Positions 1 to 8,146 of a stretch of DNA of 64,000 bases are shown here, piece after piece. Both the position numbers and the translations under genes were made by a program. Within the stretch, counting starts at the first letter, position 1; every line of letters begins with the position of its first letter. The stretch is from Pontibacillus salicampi (GTDB lineage: Bacteria; Bacillota; Bacilli; Bacillales; BH030062): NCBI RefSeq assembly GCF_042434395.1, contig NZ_JBHLTP010000011.1:464906-528905 (forward strand). The letters run 5' to 3'. The notes below the pieces were generated by a model. It had not been told where the DNA came from, did not search any database, and saw only the letters and a program-made list of their open reading frames with translations.

Positions 1-365
1 GTCTTACCATCTTCACTTACTTCAGTTTCATCTTTCTTAGCTACACCATCTACAATCTCTCCGCCAGTTTTCAAACGGAATAGACCTTCTTGTGTAGCAG
101 AAGTGAACTGAATTCCTGTAGACGTTTGGGCTACACTGGAATCCATTGATGGAATTTCTGCTGGCTCAGAGATACGTAGTGTTTCATCATCGTTCTCTGC
201 TCCTGATGCTTCATCACCTGAAGCGTCACCTTCTGTTTCCCCGCTGTTTTCGCCGCTATCGCCTTCTGAACCTGTATCACTATCAGATCCACCTGAACAC
301 GCTGCTAAAAATAATGTTAGCATTAGTCCAAGCACGAGAAGCAGCGACCATTTTGAGTTTCTCAT
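1..365 (-). CDS. oppA: Oligopeptide ABC transporter substrate-binding lipoprotein, N-terminal part
   Basis: The gene runs off the left window edge, so only about 121 N-terminal residues are visible. They show a lipoprotein signal peptide (MRNSKWSLLLVLG, then a lipobox LAAC at residues about 20-23), a long Ser/Gly/Asp/Glu-rich linker, and the start of a peptide-binding fold (ETLRISEPAEIPSMDSS). The linker and the 'TLRI...IPSMDSS' opening are typical of OppA-family (SBP_bac_5) proteins, which capture peptides outside the membrane for the Opp importer. In B. subtilis opp lies next to trpS, as here. The ATG is preceded by a strong GGGGAGG. The family call rests on the N-terminus and synteny only. 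Confidence 0.75.
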   Translation of the reverse strand, partial: MRNSKWSLLLVLGLMLTLFLAACSGGSDSDTGSEGDSGENSGETEGDASGDEASGAENDDETLRISEPAEIPSMDSSVAQTSTGIQFTSATQEGLFRLKTGGEIVDGVAKKDETEVSEDGK

Positions 366-764
366 TGTAAGAAATGACCTCCCCTGAAATAAATAATTCT
401 ATTATTTGGCAGATGGTTTTCATCTACAAATCAAATTATACAAGTTTTCGGACAATTTTGCATTACTTTTTTTGCACAAATTTTAAGAAAACCTTTAAAA
501 ATTACGTTTGTGTGACATAAAATAGGTATAATTACCTATAAAATTTAAGTTTAATTTAGCACTTTTTGTATCATATTGTTGTATTTATTCACTCTCATTT
601 TATGTAACACTTATGATATTTGACCATTCACACTATATATCTTCAATTTGAGAGAATAAATATACCTTACATAATTTTCAGTCTATTTTACATTATTTAC
701 AATTCAGTACTAAGCTTGGACATGCTATAATATGTACTAGATTAGAATAAAGGAGTAGAATTGC
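366..764. promoter_or_regulatory. AT-rich divergent intergenic region (oppA / DUF3899)
   Basis: About 400 bases without a gene. On the minus strand a TATAAT box (plus-strand 435-440) lies about 70 bases ahead of oppA without a clear -35. On the plus strand a TATAAT box at 726-731 precedes the DUF3899 gene, again with a weak -35. The stretch between is very AT-rich and I see no other structure or conserved motif. Confidence 0.45.
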
Positions 765-1136
765 ATGGTCATTTTGCAAAACAAATGGTGGTTCCTTCTT
801 ATTAATGTAGTATTTAGTATTGTTTTCTTTTTACTAATTGCCCCCATATATAACTTATATCATTTTATCAACTCTGTTTTTTATGTTTCCTATTTTTATT
901 TAATGGCTGCACTATTATTGTTTGTTATTAAAGGGAAATTTTTCGATGCCTTCACTTACAGCTTGAGAAGGTTTCAAAATCGAATGATGAAGGATCAAGA
1001 CTTGATGGATGAATGGAAAACTAAAAAACTGCCTTCCGAATGGGTTAGACCATCTGTTCTAAAGGCTTTGTTCTTTCAAGGTGCTGTTCTTAGCTTTGGG
1101 ATGATTGTCTTGCTAGCTTACTTCTATATGTTGTAA
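765..1136 (+). CDS. DUF3899 membrane protein
   Basis: A 123-residue membrane protein with three hydrophobic segments (about residues 9-28, 33-57 and 100-122). Between segments two and three is a basic, polar stretch (RRFQNRMMKDQDLMDEWKTK). Size, topology and position beside trpS match the DUF3899 family found in this spot in many Bacillaceae. No biochemical function is known. The ATG follows AAAGGAG with good spacing. A TATAAT box lies about 35 bases upstream, and trpS has its own promoter just after the stop codon, so this is probably a monocistronic gene. Confidence 0.7.
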   Translation: MVILQNKWWFLLINVVFSIVFFLLIAPIYNLYHFINSVFYVSYFYLMAALLLFVIKGKFFDAFTYSLRRFQNRMMKDQDLMDEWKTKKLPSEWVRPSVLKALFFQGAVLSFGMIVLLAYFYML

Positions 1137-1137
1137 C

Positions 1138-1166
1138 TTGCATTCCTGCTTGTAATTGCATATAAT
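1138..1166 (+). promoter_or_regulatory. Promoter of trpS T-box transcript
   Basis: TTGCAT at 1138-1143 and TATAAT at 1161-1166 are separated by exactly 17 bases. They lie just upstream of the T-box leader, as expected for a SigA promoter. The -35 element overlaps the last base of the preceding gene's stop region. Confidence 0.7.
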
Positions 1167-1182
1167 GCAAATACGAATTAAA

Positions 1183-1424
1183 TAATGATGCGTTGAGAAA
1201 GAGTAGTACATCTCTTCCTCTGTCTATAGAGAGTCTGTGGTTGGTGGAAACAGATGGCACGTTGAGATGGAATTGGACTTTGGAGCAGTACTTCTGATGA
1301 GTAAGGAGTATCGCGCCCCAGGCGATATTGGGAAAAGCGATCTCTCTTTGGAGAGATAATTAGGGTGGCACCACGGTTCATTCGTCCCTACACACAGTTG
1401 TAGGAGATGAATGAACTTTTTTTG
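1183..1424 (+). promoter_or_regulatory. Tryptophan T-box leader of trpS
   Basis: Classic T-box leader. The AGTA motif of stem I is near 1203. The specifier loop reads GAAT-TGG-AC with the Trp codon TGG at 1274-1276. The T-box sequence AGGGTGGCACCACG is at 1362-1375, and an intrinsic terminator follows (GTTCATTC...CCTA paired with TAGG...GAATGAAC, then a T run, about 1376-1423). Uncharged tRNA-Trp should stabilise the antiterminator and let transcription enter trpS. The specifier matches the downstream enzyme, which confirms the assignment. Confidence 0.95.
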
Positions 1425-1457
1425 TGGAATTTCGAATAATTTGATGAGGTGATGTAA

Positions 1458-2459
1458 TTGAAAACTGTATTTTCCGGCATTCAGCCAAGTGGAACGCTTA
1501 CGATTGGAAACTACCTTGGAGCTATGAAGCATTTCCCAACGCTTCAGGAAGAGAACAATACTTATTTTTGTATCGTGGATGAGCATGCTATTACTGTGCC
1601 ACAGGATCGATTAGAACTAAGACAGAACATTCGCTCTTTGGCGGCTCTTTATATTGCATGTGGTATTGACCCAGAAAAATCCACTCTATTTATTCAATCC
1701 GAGGTTCCTGCCCACACTCAATTAGGATGGATTCTTCAATGTGTAGCTTATATCGGTGAATTAGAACGAATGACACAGTTCAAGGATAAATCGTTTAAAC
1801 AAGGAAAAGAAGGCGTATCTGCAGGATTATTAACCTACCCCCCTCTTATGGCATCAGATATTCTACTTTATGGTACTGATGTGGTACCTGTTGGAGATGA
1901 CCAAAAGCAGCATCTTGAGCTGACACGTAATTTAGCACAACGTTTTAATAGTAAGTATAATGACATCTTTACTATACCAGAAATAAGTGTTTCTCAGGTG
2001 GGAGCAAGGATTATGTCCCTTCAAGACCCTACAAAAAAAATGAGTAAATCCGATGACAATGAAAAAGGATTTATTTCTATGCTGGATGATGAAAAACAGA
2101 TTGAGAAGAAAATTAAAAGTGCAGTCACTGATTCTGAAGGAATTGTCCAATATGATGCTGAAAATAAACCAGGTATCTCCAACCTGCTCACGATTTATTC
2201 CAGCTTCTCTGGCGAGAGCGTGGATGCGATCGAACAAAGGTATAAAGGAAAAGGATATGGTGATTTCAAAGGGGATTTAGCTAAGGTTGTACAAGAAGCT
2301 ATGCGGCCTATTCAGGAACGTTATTATGCGTTAATGGAATCGGACGAATTAGATGAAATACTAGACCATGGTGCAGAAAAAGCTAATCAAGATGCTATGA
2401 AAATCCTTCGTAAGGCAAAGAAAGCGGTTGGACTTGGACGAGTAAAAAAGAAGAGATAG
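1458..2459 (+). CDS. trpS: Tryptophanyl-tRNA synthetase
   Basis: Class I aminoacyl-tRNA synthetase charging tRNA-Trp, 333 residues, the usual bacterial TrpRS length. The HIGH-type signature is PSGTLTIGN (residues about 10-18), and the KMSKS loop is KKMSKSDDN (about 193-201), with the GDDQKQHLELTR active-site segment between them. The start is a TTG at 1458 behind GAGGTGATG; no better ATG exists in frame. Expression is controlled by the Trp T-box leader directly upstream, and a hairpin terminator follows the stop. Confidence 0.97.
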   Translation: MKTVFSGIQPSGTLTIGNYLGAMKHFPTLQEENNTYFCIVDEHAITVPQDRLELRQNIRSLAALYIACGIDPEKSTLFIQSEVPAHTQLGWILQCVAYIGELERMTQFKDKSFKQGKEGVSAGLLTYPPLMASDILLYGTDVVPVGDDQKQHLELTRNLAQRFNSKYNDIFTIPEISVSQVGARIMSLQDPTKKMSKSDDNEKGFISMLDDEKQIEKKIKSAVTDSEGIVQYDAENKPGISNLLTIYSSFSGESVDAIEQRYKGKGYGDFKGDLAKVVQEAMRPIQERYYALMESDELDEILDHGAEKANQDAMKILRKAKKAVGLGRVKKKR

Positions 2460-2466
2460 TAGCATA

Positions 2467-2508
2467 AGAAGGAAGCAGCTGGTGCAATCCGGCTGCTTCT
2501 TGTTTTTC
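2467..2508 (+). terminator. Terminator of trpS
   Basis: GAAGCAGC (2472-2479) pairs with GCTGCTTC (2492-2499), followed by a T-rich tract. Confidence 0.85.
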
Positions 2509-2511
2509 TCA

Positions 2512-2769
2512 TTAGCTATCTTCTAATTGAAAGTAAATATGCTTTTTCGCTTGTTCCATGCTTGGAAAATACTTCACCTTTTCATCATGGTAGGATTGAT
2601 CCGTCCATAAAGCATACCCCATTCCAGTTCGTTTAAACAACTCTGCCAATTCGGTAATATAATAGGTTACTTTTTCCGTGTCTACAGCTAAAGATCGCTG
2701 AAGCAACGCTTCTATAGAAGGCTGATCAAAAAAAGAACGATATAATTCAATTATTTTGATGTTTTCCAC
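2512..2769 (-). CDS. Small uncharacterised protein
   Basis: 85 residues, soluble, no signal peptide or membrane segment. It has an acidic, helix-rich N-terminal half (MENIKIIELYRSFFDQPS, LLQRSLAVDTEKVTYYITELAELF) and a C-terminal half with aromatic residues and FPSMEQAKKHIYFQLE. I do not recognise a family. It is transcribed away from the yjbA terminator and convergently with trpS, sharing the short trpS terminator region. A TGGAGGTACATC stretch gives the ATG a usable ribosome binding site. Codon usage looks ordinary, so I think it is real, but no function can be proposed. Confidence 0.6.
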   Translation of the reverse strand: MENIKIIELYRSFFDQPSIEALLQRSLAVDTEKVTYYITELAELFKRTGMGYALWTDQSYHDEKVKYFPSMEQAKKHIYFQLEDS

Positions 2770-2853
2770 TGATGTACCTCCAAACTCCGTACTATGTATC
2801 CATTTTTTATTTCCTTGGTAATATCGTTTCCATTATAATATTCTACCCGCACA

Positions 2854-2904
2854 GAAAAAAAGGGGCTAACCCCATGTGCAATATAGCACGAGGGTTAGAC
2901 TCCC
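2854..2904 (-). terminator. Terminator of yjbA
   Basis: On the minus strand GGGAGTCTAACCCTCGTGC pairs imperfectly with GCACATGGGGTTAGCCCC, followed by seven T. The 5' arm covers the yjbA stop codon. Confidence 0.8.
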
Positions 2905-3650
2905 TTGTTCACTTCATTATTTTGTTCTAGTTCCCATAGTTTTTCAAAGAAAGGTTGTCCTTTCACTAGCTTCCTGCAAAGCTCTTCATGCTCTTTTGTC
3001 CATCCATCTGTTACACCGTTGTAAAGCTGCTGCCAGGCTTGATGAAAGTCGAGCTGATTAATGGATCCGTAATAGCCAGGATCCCATTCAGTTAACCAAT
3101 AACGTACCTCAGAAAGATTTTGAACTGTTTTTAATTGGTCCAACGTCATCATTAACAGTTGCTTAAGCTGGCGTTCCTTTCGCGTCAAACCAATCATGGT
3201 TACAGGGTGGGGAGAGAGAATATGATACTCTTTATCTCCTTCATCCTCGTGAAAATCATACGATTCAGGAGAGTGCTGTTCCACCATATCATAGACCAGT
3301 CTCTCCTGACGTGGAATTAACCGGCTTTTTCTTACAGGAAGTGTGTACCCCATTGTATCAACAGCTAGAATGGAAGTACCGTCTGTGACAATAAAAGCGT
3401 ACTCTAAGGATATCCTTTCTTGGTTCTTACGTAAATATGCTCGTTTATACACCGCATCTAACAACGATTTTGGTAAATCCTGGAGGTCATTTTCAATGTA
3501 ATGATAGAGCGATGCTTGTACATACAATAGTGGTACCTGGTCTAAGAGCTCAATCCCATCTTCTTTCCGCCATTCATGGAATGAACAAACGTTATAGCCA
3601 TTCTCTTCTCCTTCGAACCAATTCACCCATACATCATGTAAATACAGCAT
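2895..3650 (-). CDS. yjbA: YjbA family protein (DUF3603)
   Basis: 251 residues, soluble. The opening MLYLHDVWVNWFEGEENGYNV and the following HEWRKEDGIELLDQVPLL, with internal TMGYTLPVRKSRLIPRQE, are the recognisable features of the DUF3603/YjbA family, which is found next to trpS in Bacillus. Its role is unknown. The stop codon is embedded in the terminator hairpin. It stands alone on the minus strand between two small genes. I am confident of the family but not of any function. Confidence 0.85.
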   Translation of the reverse strand: MLYLHDVWVNWFEGEENGYNVCSFHEWRKEDGIELLDQVPLLYVQASLYHYIENDLQDLPKSLLDAVYKRAYLRKNQERISLEYAFIVTDGTSILAVDTMGYTLPVRKSRLIPRQERLVYDMVEQHSPESYDFHEDEGDKEYHILSPHPVTMIGLTRKERQLKQLLMMTLDQLKTVQNLSEVRYWLTEWDPGYYGSINQLDFHQAWQQLYNGVTDGWTKEHEELCRKLVKGQPFFEKLWELEQNNEVNKGV

Positions 3651-3734
3651 TCTGAACCCTCTTTTCCAAAACGTTTTCTTCTGTAGAAATCAGTATGACC
3701 AGCACAGGAAATTTTATTCGAAATCACCCAACTT

Positions 3735-3947
3735 TTAACAGGAATCATCAGGAAATATAATCATTGCTACTGTAATAAGCACTATTCCAAACGGTAGTAA
3801 ATAGCATTCAGGTCTTGTTTTTATAAATAATAAATAATCTATCCAGCCAAACCCAGCAGGCAGAAAGTTTAAGTACGCAATGATGGTAACGCCTCCTGAC
3901 ACAGCAAATCCGAACCCAGTCAAAAAAAGAAAGATGGATACCCACAT
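3735..3947 (-). CDS. Small two-segment membrane protein
   Basis: 70 residues with hydrophobic segments at about 2-27 (VSIFLFLTGFGFAVSGGVTI) and 49-66 (LLPFGIVLITVAMIIF). The loop between contains GFGWIDYLLFIKTRPECY, and the short tail is acidic. The ATG is preceded by an excellent GGGGGGAGAGG. It lies between yjbA and the LCP gene, with no obvious partner. Small membrane proteins of this shape occur beside yjbA in related genomes as far as I recall, but I cannot name a family. A frame overlapping the same DNA (3808-3993) lacks such a start and is a shadow. Confidence 0.65.
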   Translation of the reverse strand: MWVSIFLFLTGFGFAVSGGVTIIAYLNFLPAGFGWIDYLLFIKTRPECYLLPFGIVLITVAMIIFPDDSC

Positions 3948-4176
3948 CGCCTCTCCCCCCTGCCCGTCCCATTTTTCCTATATATATGTACAAGCCTACC
4001 CCCTCATTCCATTCTTTTTATACGAAATGTTATTCAAGTATGAAAGAAACTCTTTACTTCAATACTAATAAAGAGTATTTTATTAAATATGTGGTTTTTT
4101 TCTTACCACTTTGATGTTAGATAATTCAAACTAATAACAGAAATTATCGCAGCCTAATGGGAGAGGAGGTACATGG

Positions 4177-5232
4177 ATGTCTGGAAAACGAGTAGTTCGT
4201 GTCAGAAAGAAAAGAAGACTTAGAAAAAGAAGAGTACTGCTAGCCGGCATCATTGTACTGTTATTATCTATAGTCTCTTATTCATCCTTTCAATTTGTAG
4301 CCGGTCAAAACCTCGGTTCTGAGAATGGTGGGATTGGCAATTCAGATGAAAACAAAGAAAAAACGGAGCAATTTGAAAATCGTCAGGAATATGATTTTGA
4401 GGAGCCGGAAGATAAAAAAATCAACATACTGTTTGTAGGGAGCGACCAACGAGAGGAAGAAGTCTCTAGAACAGATACGATCATGATTGGTCAATATGAT
4501 ACGGAAAGCGGCGAAGCAAAACTCGTTTCCATCATGAGGGACACATTCGTTGAGATTCCTGAATATGGCTATAACAAAATTAATGCATCTTATGCCATCG
4601 GAGACGTAGCACTTCTAACGGAAACCATCGAGAGCAACTTCGGAGTTCCAATTGATCACTATGCTGTCGTAAACTTTAATGGGTTCAAGGACATCATTAA
4701 TACTATAGCACCAAGTGGAATTGAGATGGATGTTGAAAAAAGAATGCAATATCAGAGTGGTTCAGGTGATGTAAATATCGATTTATATCCTGGTGAGCAA
4801 ATGCTGGACGGAGAAGAATTGTTAAACTATGCAAGGTTCCGCAGTGATAGCGAAAGTGATTTCGGTCGCGTTCGTCGTCAGCAGCAGGTGATGTCCGCTC
4901 TGAAAGAAGAAATGCTTTCCTTTAGCAGTGTACCAAGCCTTCCTAAGACAGCTGGCTTACTCACTTCCTATATTGCTACTGATATGACCAACACAGAAAT
5001 AATGAATTATGGACGTAAATTCTTACTAGACCCTCCAGAGAACATGGAAACCAAACGAATTCCAGTCGAAGGTTCTTACACGAATGAACGTATTGAAGGC
5101 AAGGGTGCAGTTTTATCCCATAACGAGGAACAAAACCGCCAAGCTATACAAGAATTCTTAAACGGTACAGGCGCAACAGCCAATACGGAAACGGAATCTA
5201 CTAATGAGGAATCCATTTCCTCACCATCTTAA
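4177..5232 (+). CDS. LytR-CpsA-Psr (LCP) family cell wall polymer ligase
   Basis: 351 residues: a very basic cytoplasmic N-terminus (RVVRVRKKRRLRKRRV), one membrane anchor (about 22-44), an acidic linker, then the extracellular LCP domain. Hallmarks are NILFVGSDQR, RTDTIMIGQYD, LVSIMRDTFVEIPEYGYNKINASYA, the FNGF segment and YARFRSDSESDFGRVRRQQQV with the conserved arginines that bind the pyrophosphate of lipid-linked substrate. LCP enzymes (TagT/U/V in B. subtilis) transfer teichoic acid or other glycopolymers from undecaprenyl pyrophosphate to peptidoglycan. An in-frame ATG at 4177 follows GAGAGGAGG. The Thr/Asn-rich C-terminal tail is probably unstructured. Which polymer it uses cannot be told. 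Confidence 0.9.
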   Translation: MSGKRVVRVRKKRRLRKRRVLLAGIIVLLLSIVSYSSFQFVAGQNLGSENGGIGNSDENKEKTEQFENRQEYDFEEPEDKKINILFVGSDQREEEVSRTDTIMIGQYDTESGEAKLVSIMRDTFVEIPEYGYNKINASYAIGDVALLTETIESNFGVPIDHYAVVNFNGFKDIINTIAPSGIEMDVEKRMQYQSGSGDVNIDLYPGEQMLDGEELLNYARFRSDSESDFGRVRRQQQVMSALKEEMLSFSSVPSLPKTAGLLTSYIATDMTNTEIMNYGRKFLLDPPENMETKRIPVEGSYTNERIEGKGAVLSHNEEQNRQAIQEFLNGTGATANTETESTNEESISSPS

Positions 5233-5234
5233 CA

Positions 5235-5261
5235 AGAGAGCCAGCGAGGCTCTCTTTTTTA
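5235..5261 (+). terminator. Terminator of LCP gene
   Basis: AGAGAGCC, loop AGCGA, GGCTCTCT and six T. Confidence 0.9.
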
Positions 5262-5351
5262 TTGCATGGATTTGTTTAGCCTAAAGTTGAGGTTAGGTTG
5301 ATTCATACATATAAGGAGGGAGATAGTGGCAGACTTGGAATCGCAATAATT

Positions 5352-5399
5352 TTTGTTGGAGAAATATTCCTTATATTTCAAATCAAATATTCCAACAAA
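5352..5399. repeat. Imperfect inverted repeat in LCP-fabF gap
   Basis: TTTGTTGGA-GA-AATATT pairs with AATATT-CCAACAAA over 15 bases with a two-base bulge and a 17-base AT-rich loop. It sits between two genes that each have their own terminator and lacks a T run, so it is not an ordinary terminator. Its role is unknown; it may be a decayed mobile element. Confidence 0.45.
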
Positions 5400-5430
5400 G
5401 TCACCATACAGTTTAACAATCATGAGAGCC

Positions 5431-5466
5431 TAACAAACAAGCACCCCCAACAAATTGGAGGTGCTT
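5431..5466 (-). terminator. Terminator of fabF
   Basis: Hairpin AAGCACC(T)CCAA / TTGG(G)GGTGCTT read on the minus strand, followed by a T-rich tract. Confidence 0.8.
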
Positions 5467-5473
5467 GTGAGTA

Positions 5474-6715
5474 TTATCCTTCAAAGCGTTTGAAGATTAA
5501 CGTGGCGTTGTGTCCACCAAAGCCTAAGGAATTACTGAGAACAGTATTTACACTTGATTGTCTAGCTTCGTTTGGCACAATATCCAGGTCACAGTCTGGA
5601 TCTTTGTTTTCGTAATTAATGGTAGGGGGCAGGGTGTTATCTAAAATGGCTTTAATTGAAACAACTGCTTCTACTGCTCCAGCGGCACCTAGCAGGTGTC
5701 CTGTCATGGATTTAGTGGAGCTCATGGCTAGTTTGTATGCATAATCGCCAAATACGTTTTTTACTGCTTCTGTTTCAAATTTATCATTCAATGCTGTTCC
5801 TGTACCGTGAGCGTTAATGTAGTCTACTTCTTCAGGACTCAAACCAGCATTCTCCAGTGCCTGCTTCATAGAACGAGTCGCACCTTCTCCGCTTGGAGCA
5901 GGTGCTGTAATATGATGGGCATCTCCAGTAGATCCATATCCTACAATTTCAGCAAGAATGTTTGCTCCACGTTGTTGAGCGGATTCCAGTGTCTCCATAA
6001 TAAGGACACCAGCACCTTCTCCCATTACGAAGCCACCACGCTCCTTATCAAAAGGACGGCTCGCTTTGGTTGGGTCCTCCTCTGTAGCAAGTGCCTTCAT
6101 TGAAGAGAATCCAGCAAAAGAGATATTGGTTAGTGGTGCTTCTGTACCTCCTGCTATCATGATATCTGCATCTCCACGTTCAATTACTTTATAAGCATCT
6201 CCAATGGAGTTAGCACCTGATGCGCAGGCAGTTACGGTGCAGGAGTTAATTCCTTTTGCCCCAAGGGCGATAGATACTTGACCTGCTGCCATATCCGGAA
6301 TCATCATTGGTACAAAGAAAGGACTAACACGACGTGCACCCTTATCTAAGAATTTACGGAAGTTATCCTCGTATGTGGTCATACCACCAATTCCAGACCC
6401 AATCCATACTCCCGTACGTGTATCGTTTTCTTCCGTTATTTCAAGATTTGCATCCTTAACTGCCATTTTGGCTGCTGCAAGTGCATACTGCGTGAATGGG
6501 TCCATCTTTTTGGCTTCTTTTTTATCCATATAATTTGCAGGGTCAAAATCCTTAAGTTCTCCTGATACATGTACAGGAAATTCTTCTTTATTAACTCGTG
6601 TAATGGGGCCAATACCTGACTTTCCATTCACAAGGCTATCCCACATTGTTTCTACATCATTACCGACGGGGGATACAGCTCCCATTCCAGTAATTACTAC
6701 TCTTCTTGCATCCAT
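5474..6715 (-). CDS. fabF: Beta-ketoacyl-ACP synthase II (FabF)
   Basis: Condensing enzyme of fatty-acid elongation, 413 residues, normal length. Thiolase-fold motifs: active-site Cys164 in TVTACASGANS, the two catalytic histidines in NAHGTGT (about 304) and KSMTGHLLGAAG (about 341), and the glycine-rich C-terminal NSLGFGGHNATL. The start chosen is ATG 6715 (MDARRVVITG), because the upstream in-frame TTG at 6733 lies inside the AAGGAGGAAG ribosome binding site. It follows fabH with an 18-base gap, so the two form one FapR-controlled operon as in B. subtilis. Confidence 0.96.
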   Translation of the reverse strand: MDARRVVITGMGAVSPVGNDVETMWDSLVNGKSGIGPITRVNKEEFPVHVSGELKDFDPANYMDKKEAKKMDPFTQYALAAAKMAVKDANLEITEENDTRTGVWIGSGIGGMTTYEDNFRKFLDKGARRVSPFFVPMMIPDMAAGQVSIALGAKGINSCTVTACASGANSIGDAYKVIERGDADIMIAGGTEAPLTNISFAGFSSMKALATEEDPTKASRPFDKERGGFVMGEGAGVLIMETLESAQQRGANILAEIVGYGSTGDAHHITAPAPSGEGATRSMKQALENAGLSPEEVDYINAHGTGTALNDKFETEAVKNVFGDYAYKLAMSSTKSMTGHLLGAAGAVEAVVSIKAILDNTLPPTINYENKDPDCDLDIVPNEARQSSVNTVLSNSLGFGGHNATLIFKRFEG

Positions 6716-6733
6716 AAGAACTTCCTCCTTCAA

Positions 6734-7678
6734 TTAAATTCCATACCGTAATGCTACTGCGCCCCAGGTGAGTCCGCCACCGAAACCAACTAGCACTACA
6801 ACATCGTTGTCTTTTATTTTACCGTTTTCTACGTTCTCTGATAAGGCAATTGGAATAGTTGATGAAGAAGTATTTCCATACCGTTTCACTGAAGTAGCCA
6901 TTTTATCCTCTGGAATCTCCAATCGCTGCCTAGCTGCTTCCATTATACGAATATTGGCCTGGTGCGGAATGAGGAAATCTACTTCTTCTTTAGTGAGTCC
7001 TGCTTTTTCTAAGACATTTATAGAGGACTCTGGCATTTGCCTTACTGCGAACTTAAATACTTCTCGGCCATTCATTTTAATAAAATTGTCTTCTTTGCTT
7101 TGGTATAAATGCTCTGCTCCGCTTGGGTCGGCACCTAGCTCAAAGGATAGGATCCCCTTCCCTTCACTAACAGGTCCAATAACGGTAGCACCAGCTCCAT
7201 CTCCAAATAAAACACAGGTGTTACGGTCTGTCCAGTCAGTAATCTTGGATAGCTTCTCAGCTCCAATGACTAGGACATTGTCATATACACCATTCTGGAT
7301 AAATTGGGCCGCTGTAATCATACCATACATATAGCCTGCACAAGCTGCAGACATATCCATGGATGCGGCATTTGTTGCACCTAGCTTATGCTGTACCAGA
7401 TTTCCGACGGATGGGAACGGAGAATCCGGTGTTACGGTTGCTACAACTATTAAATCAATATCTTCTGGCTTAAGATTCGCATGCTCCAATGCTTTAATAG
7501 ATGCTTCATATGCCATATCTGATGTGTCTACTTCATCTGTGGCCAAACGACGCTCTTCAATTCCTGTCCGTGTACGAATCCATTCATCATTCGTATCAAC
7601 CAGCTTTTCCATATCAAGATTTGTGAATACGCGATCTGGCACATAATGGCCAACTCCTAAAATCCCTGCGTTTCTCAT
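6734..7678 (-). CDS. fabH: Beta-ketoacyl-ACP synthase III (FabH)
   Basis: Starts fatty-acid synthesis by condensing acyl-CoA with malonyl-ACP. 314 residues. The catalytic triad is visible as Cys113 (SAACAGYMYG), His in LIPHQANIRIM and Asn in RYGNTSSSTIP. The TRTGIEERR and VGFGGGLTWGA motifs are also characteristic. It is the first gene of the fabH-fabF operon, with a good promoter overlapping a FapR operator upstream. In Gram-positive bacteria FabH usually prefers branched primers; that is family knowledge, not visible here. Confidence 0.96.
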   Translation of the reverse strand: MRNAGILGVGHYVPDRVFTNLDMEKLVDTNDEWIRTRTGIEERRLATDEVDTSDMAYEASIKALEHANLKPEDIDLIVVATVTPDSPFPSVGNLVQHKLGATNAASMDMSAACAGYMYGMITAAQFIQNGVYDNVLVIGAEKLSKITDWTDRNTCVLFGDGAGATVIGPVSEGKGILSFELGADPSGAEHLYQSKEDNFIKMNGREVFKFAVRQMPESSINVLEKAGLTKEEVDFLIPHQANIRIMEAARQRLEIPEDKMATSVKRYGNTSSSTIPIALSENVENGKIKDNDVVVLVGFGGGLTWGAVALRYGI

Positions 7679-7716
7679 ATATTCAGCCCCTTAAAGGTAG
7701 TTTCTATTATCAATTC

Positions 7717-7733
7717 TTATGACTTGGTACTAA
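7717..7733 (-). promoter_or_regulatory. FapR operator of fabH-fabF
   Basis: On the minus strand TTAGTACCAAGTCATAA, a close match to the 17-base FapR site (TTAGTACCTAGTCTTAA as I recall it). It touches the -10 box of the fabH promoter, where a bound repressor would block initiation. FapR releases DNA when malonyl-CoA rises. Confidence 0.8.
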
Positions 7734-7761
7734 TTTTAAGATAATATTACATGATATTCAA
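7733..7761 (-). promoter_or_regulatory. Promoter of fabH
   Basis: Minus-strand -35 TTGAAT (7756-7761) and -10 TAAAAT (7733-7738) with a 17-base spacer. The FapR operator begins at the -10 and extends downstream. Confidence 0.75.
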
Positions 7762-7869
7762 GTAAAACTCATCGTCATCGTTAGACAAACGCCCTATCAA
7801 TTCGCCTCACCCTACCATATGATAATACCAAACAACGGTTGGATGCGTTTATGTGGAGGTGATGAGGTA

Positions 7870-8082
7870 ATGGCTGAGAAAGAAAAAACTTCTGTCGACT
7901 TTAACCACTTTATGTTTGGAAAAAGAACTGATACGTCTTCTGAGCAAGAAGAAGAAACCAATAAAGAAGAAGCAGGCTCCTTTGATTTAGTGGATACGAC
8001 AGAAACGATAATCGAAACGTACCATCAGCTTTCCCCTTATGTTAAAGAAATAACGAACATGATTAAAAAATGGAAAGGCTAA
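7870..8082 (+). CDS. Small uncharacterised protein in yjzB position
   Basis: 70 residues starting at ATG 7870 (MAEKEKTSVDFNHFMFGKR) behind GGAGGTGATGAGG; the longer upstream reading frame contains this ribosome binding site and is not used. The middle is acidic (EQEEETNKEEAG) and the C-terminus is helical and basic (YVKEITNMIKKWKG). In B. subtilis the small gene yjzB lies near fabHA and med, and this may be its positional equivalent, but I cannot confirm homology. It diverges from fabH and converges with med. Confidence 0.65.
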   Translation: MAEKEKTSVDFNHFMFGKRTDTSSEQEEETNKEEAGSFDLVDTTETIIETYHQLSPYVKEITNMIKKWKG

Positions 8083-8089
8083 CAGTACA

Positions 8090-8132
8090 AATAAATCCTC
8101 GTCCTCCTAATTATAAGGGACGAGGATTTTAG
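8090..8132. terminator. Bidirectional terminator between small gene and med
   Basis: AATCCTCGTCC pairs with GGGACGAGGATT, flanked by A-rich sequence on the left and T-rich on the right, so it can serve both converging genes. Confidence 0.8.
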
Positions 8133-8146
8133 TTATATAGGCTATT

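Noticed and set aside
5298..5615. 105-residue plus-strand frame between LCP gene and fabF
   Set aside because: Its second half is antisense to fabF, and its first half crosses an inverted repeat and the fabF terminator.
6768..7334. 188-residue plus-strand frame within fabH
   Set aside because: Shadow of the strongly conserved fabH on the other strand; Ser/Pro/Thr-rich composition typical of antisense frames.
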